From contig JAFTGG010000089.1 in NCBI GenBank assembly GCA_017458025.1, forward strand, positions 1-6,965: DNA of 6,965 nucleotides, given 5' to 3'. The notes under the pieces were generated by a model. The model had not been told where the DNA came from. It saw nothing but the letters and a program-made list of their open reading frames with translations, and did not search any database. The DNA is from Oscillospiraceae bacterium (lineage in GTDB: Bacteria; Bacillota; Clostridia; Oscillospirales; Oscillospiraceae). Each line of letters begins with the position of its first letter. Position 1 is the stretch's first letter. The translations under genes and the position numbers were made by a program. Of this stretch, positions 6,102-6,965 are shown in pieces.

Positions 6102-6128
6102 CAAAAAAGGGGCAAAGCCCCTTTTTTG
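6102..6128 (-). terminator. Intra-operon terminator/attenuator between binding-protein and permease genes
   Basis: The minus strand contains a perfect 12-base-pair hairpin, caaaaaaggggc and gccccttttttg with loop ttt, so the 3' arm itself carries a run of six U's. It begins six bases after the binding-protein stop and ends before the permease ribosome binding site. As an intrinsic terminator it should stop part of transcription or protect the upstream mRNA 3' end, giving more binding protein than permease and ATPase. Such layouts are well known in ABC importer operons. Confidence 0.85.
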
Positions 6129-6134
6129 AAGAAA

Positions 6135-6965
6135 TTACTGGATCGCGGTGAAACCGTCGGGGATGGTGAAGCCGATCGCCGCGGCGTAATCCGCGTTGTA
6201 CTCCTTCACGGGGTCGCTGGCGTAGGCGATGGGCGTGGTCGAGACGTCCTGCCCGTCGCGCAGGATGGCGACCGCCTGCTGGCCGCAGACATAGCCGATG
6301 TTGTAGTAGCTGATGGACACGGTGGCGAGACCGCCGTTGGCGCACATGTTCTCCTCGCCGCAGACGATGGGGACGCCGGCGGGCGCGCAGACGTTCTGCA
6401 CGATGGTCATGTTGGACGCCGCGGTGTTGTCGGTCGGGATATACAGCGCGTCGCAGTCGGCGACGGCGGCGGTCACGACGGACTGGAGGTCGTTGGAATC
6501 GGCGAAGGTGAACACCTCGTAATCGACGCCGGCGGGCAGGGATGCGATGAAGTCGTCGCTCTGCACGACGGAGTTCGCCTCAGCCGAGCAGTAAAGGATG
6601 GAGACCTTCTTCACGTCGGGCACGAGCTCAAGCAGCAGATCGGCGTAGAGCTGGCCGGGAACGCCGTCGGACGAACCGGCGACGTTGATGCCGGTGCCGT
6701 TCGCAGGGTCAAAATCCATCGCCAGCGCGGTGGCGTAGTCGGTGACGGAAGTGCCAAGAATGGGGATGGTGTTTGTGGCGGCGACGGCAGCCTGCAGCGC
6801 GGGCGTCGCGTTCGCCATAATCAGGTCGTAGTTGTTCGACACAAAGCCCGTCACGATAGTTGAACAGGTGGCCGGATCGCCCTGCGCGTTCTGCTCGTCA
6901 AAGGTGACGTCATCGACGAGCGCCTCGGTCAGGGAGTCGCGGAAGCCCTGCGTCGCCGCGTCGAG
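6135..6965 (-). CDS. ABC transporter substrate-binding protein (PF04392/TrpX-like), 5' end outside window
   Basis: The frame is open from the window edge and encodes the last 276 residues of a periplasmic-binding-protein-like fold, ending ...AAIGFTIPDGFTAIQ. Family members are about 320-350 residues, so roughly the first 50-70 are missing, including the signal peptide and any lipobox Cys. Characteristic segments are NYDLIMANATPALQAAVAAT, IPILGTSVTDYATA, NVAGSSDGVP, KKVSILYCSAEANSVVQ, DALYIPTDNTAASNMTIV and NGGLATVSISYYNIGYVCGQQA, which follow the conserved order of the ABC_sub_bind (TrpX) family. It captures solute outside the membrane and passes it to the permease encoded just downstream. 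The fold resembles leucine/aromatic amino-acid binding proteins. The operon promoter lies outside the window, so regulation, for example by a tryptophan T-box, cannot be judged. Family is confident; the substrate is an inference. Confidence 0.9.
   Translation of the reverse strand, partial: LDAATQGFRDSLTEALVDDVTFDEQNAQGDPATCSTIVTGFVSNNYDLIMANATPALQAAVAATNTIPILGTSVTDYATALAMDFDPANGTGINVAGSSDGVPGQLYADLLLELVPDVKKVSILYCSAEANSVVQSDDFIASLPAGVDYEVFTFADSNDLQSVVTAAVADCDALYIPTDNTAASNMTIVQNVCAPAGVPIVCGEENMCANGGLATVSISYYNIGYVCGQQAVAILRDGQDVSTTPIAYASDPVKEYNADYAAAIGFTIPDGFTAIQ

Noticed and set aside
6126..6863. A 245-codon plus-strand frame rich in Gly, Asp, Val and His
   Set aside because: It mirrors the binding-protein gene and begins at the edge of the intra-operon hairpin. 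The minus-strand frame matches a known family throughout.
1..6965. Mobile elements, CRISPR arrays, tRNA or rRNA genes, defence or other novel multi-gene systems
   Set aside because: No transposase, integrase, spaced direct repeats or RNA-gene signatures were seen. Every substantial frame is explained by a recognised family or is a shadow of one.

Overview
This 6,965-base window reads as ordinary chromosomal DNA from a GC-rich (roughly 60% by eye) member of the Clostridia, perhaps Oscillospirales or Christensenellales. That placement is an inference. It rests on strong AGGAGG-type ribosome binding sites, near-consensus sigma-A promoters, a probable V-type ATPase subunit, and a TrpXYZ-type ABC transporter family that is common in Firmicutes. 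Nothing in the sequence fixes the species. I see no rRNA, tRNA, CRISPR array, insertion sequence or phage gene, and no stretch longer than about 190 bases lacks a gene.

Layout from left to right. Bases 1-271 (minus) hold the first 90 codons of an Ala/Glu/Lys-rich coiled-coil protein that looks like the peripheral-stalk subunit of a V-type ATPase. Its consensus promoter is embedded in the end of the preceding gene. Bases 321-1610 (minus) encode an O-antigen ligase/polymerase-like membrane protein. A divergent promoter region (about 1627-1759) separates it from 1760-2395 (plus), a membrane-anchored protein with a coiled coil and an extracytoplasmic SH3b domain. A bidirectional terminator divides that gene from the convergent gene at 2431-2766 (minus), a small NifX/NifB-type Fe-Mo-cofactor-binding-domain protein. 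A second divergent intergenic region (2767-2956) leads into 2957-4297 (plus), a CPA2-type Na+(K+)/H+ antiporter. Another strong bidirectional hairpin separates the antiporter from the convergent ABC operon, which on the minus strand runs substrate-binding protein (6135 to beyond 6965), permease (5124-6083), ATPase (4330-5124).

How the genes work together. Only the ABC genes form a clear functional unit: a lipoprotein-type binding protein, one permease and one ATPase of the family that includes the streptococcal TrpXYZ tryptophan-uptake systems. A perfect hairpin with a U-run lies between the binding-protein gene and the permease gene. It probably lowers downstream expression, so that binding protein is made in excess. 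The remaining genes are mostly monocistronic or start operons that leave the window. Cell-envelope and ion-homeostasis functions dominate.

I looked for an undescribed system and did not find a convincing one. The points most worth a second look are regulatory: the intra-operon attenuator, the promoter inside the end of the ligase gene, the two divergent promoter regions, and an inverted repeat straddling the candidate antiporter promoter.
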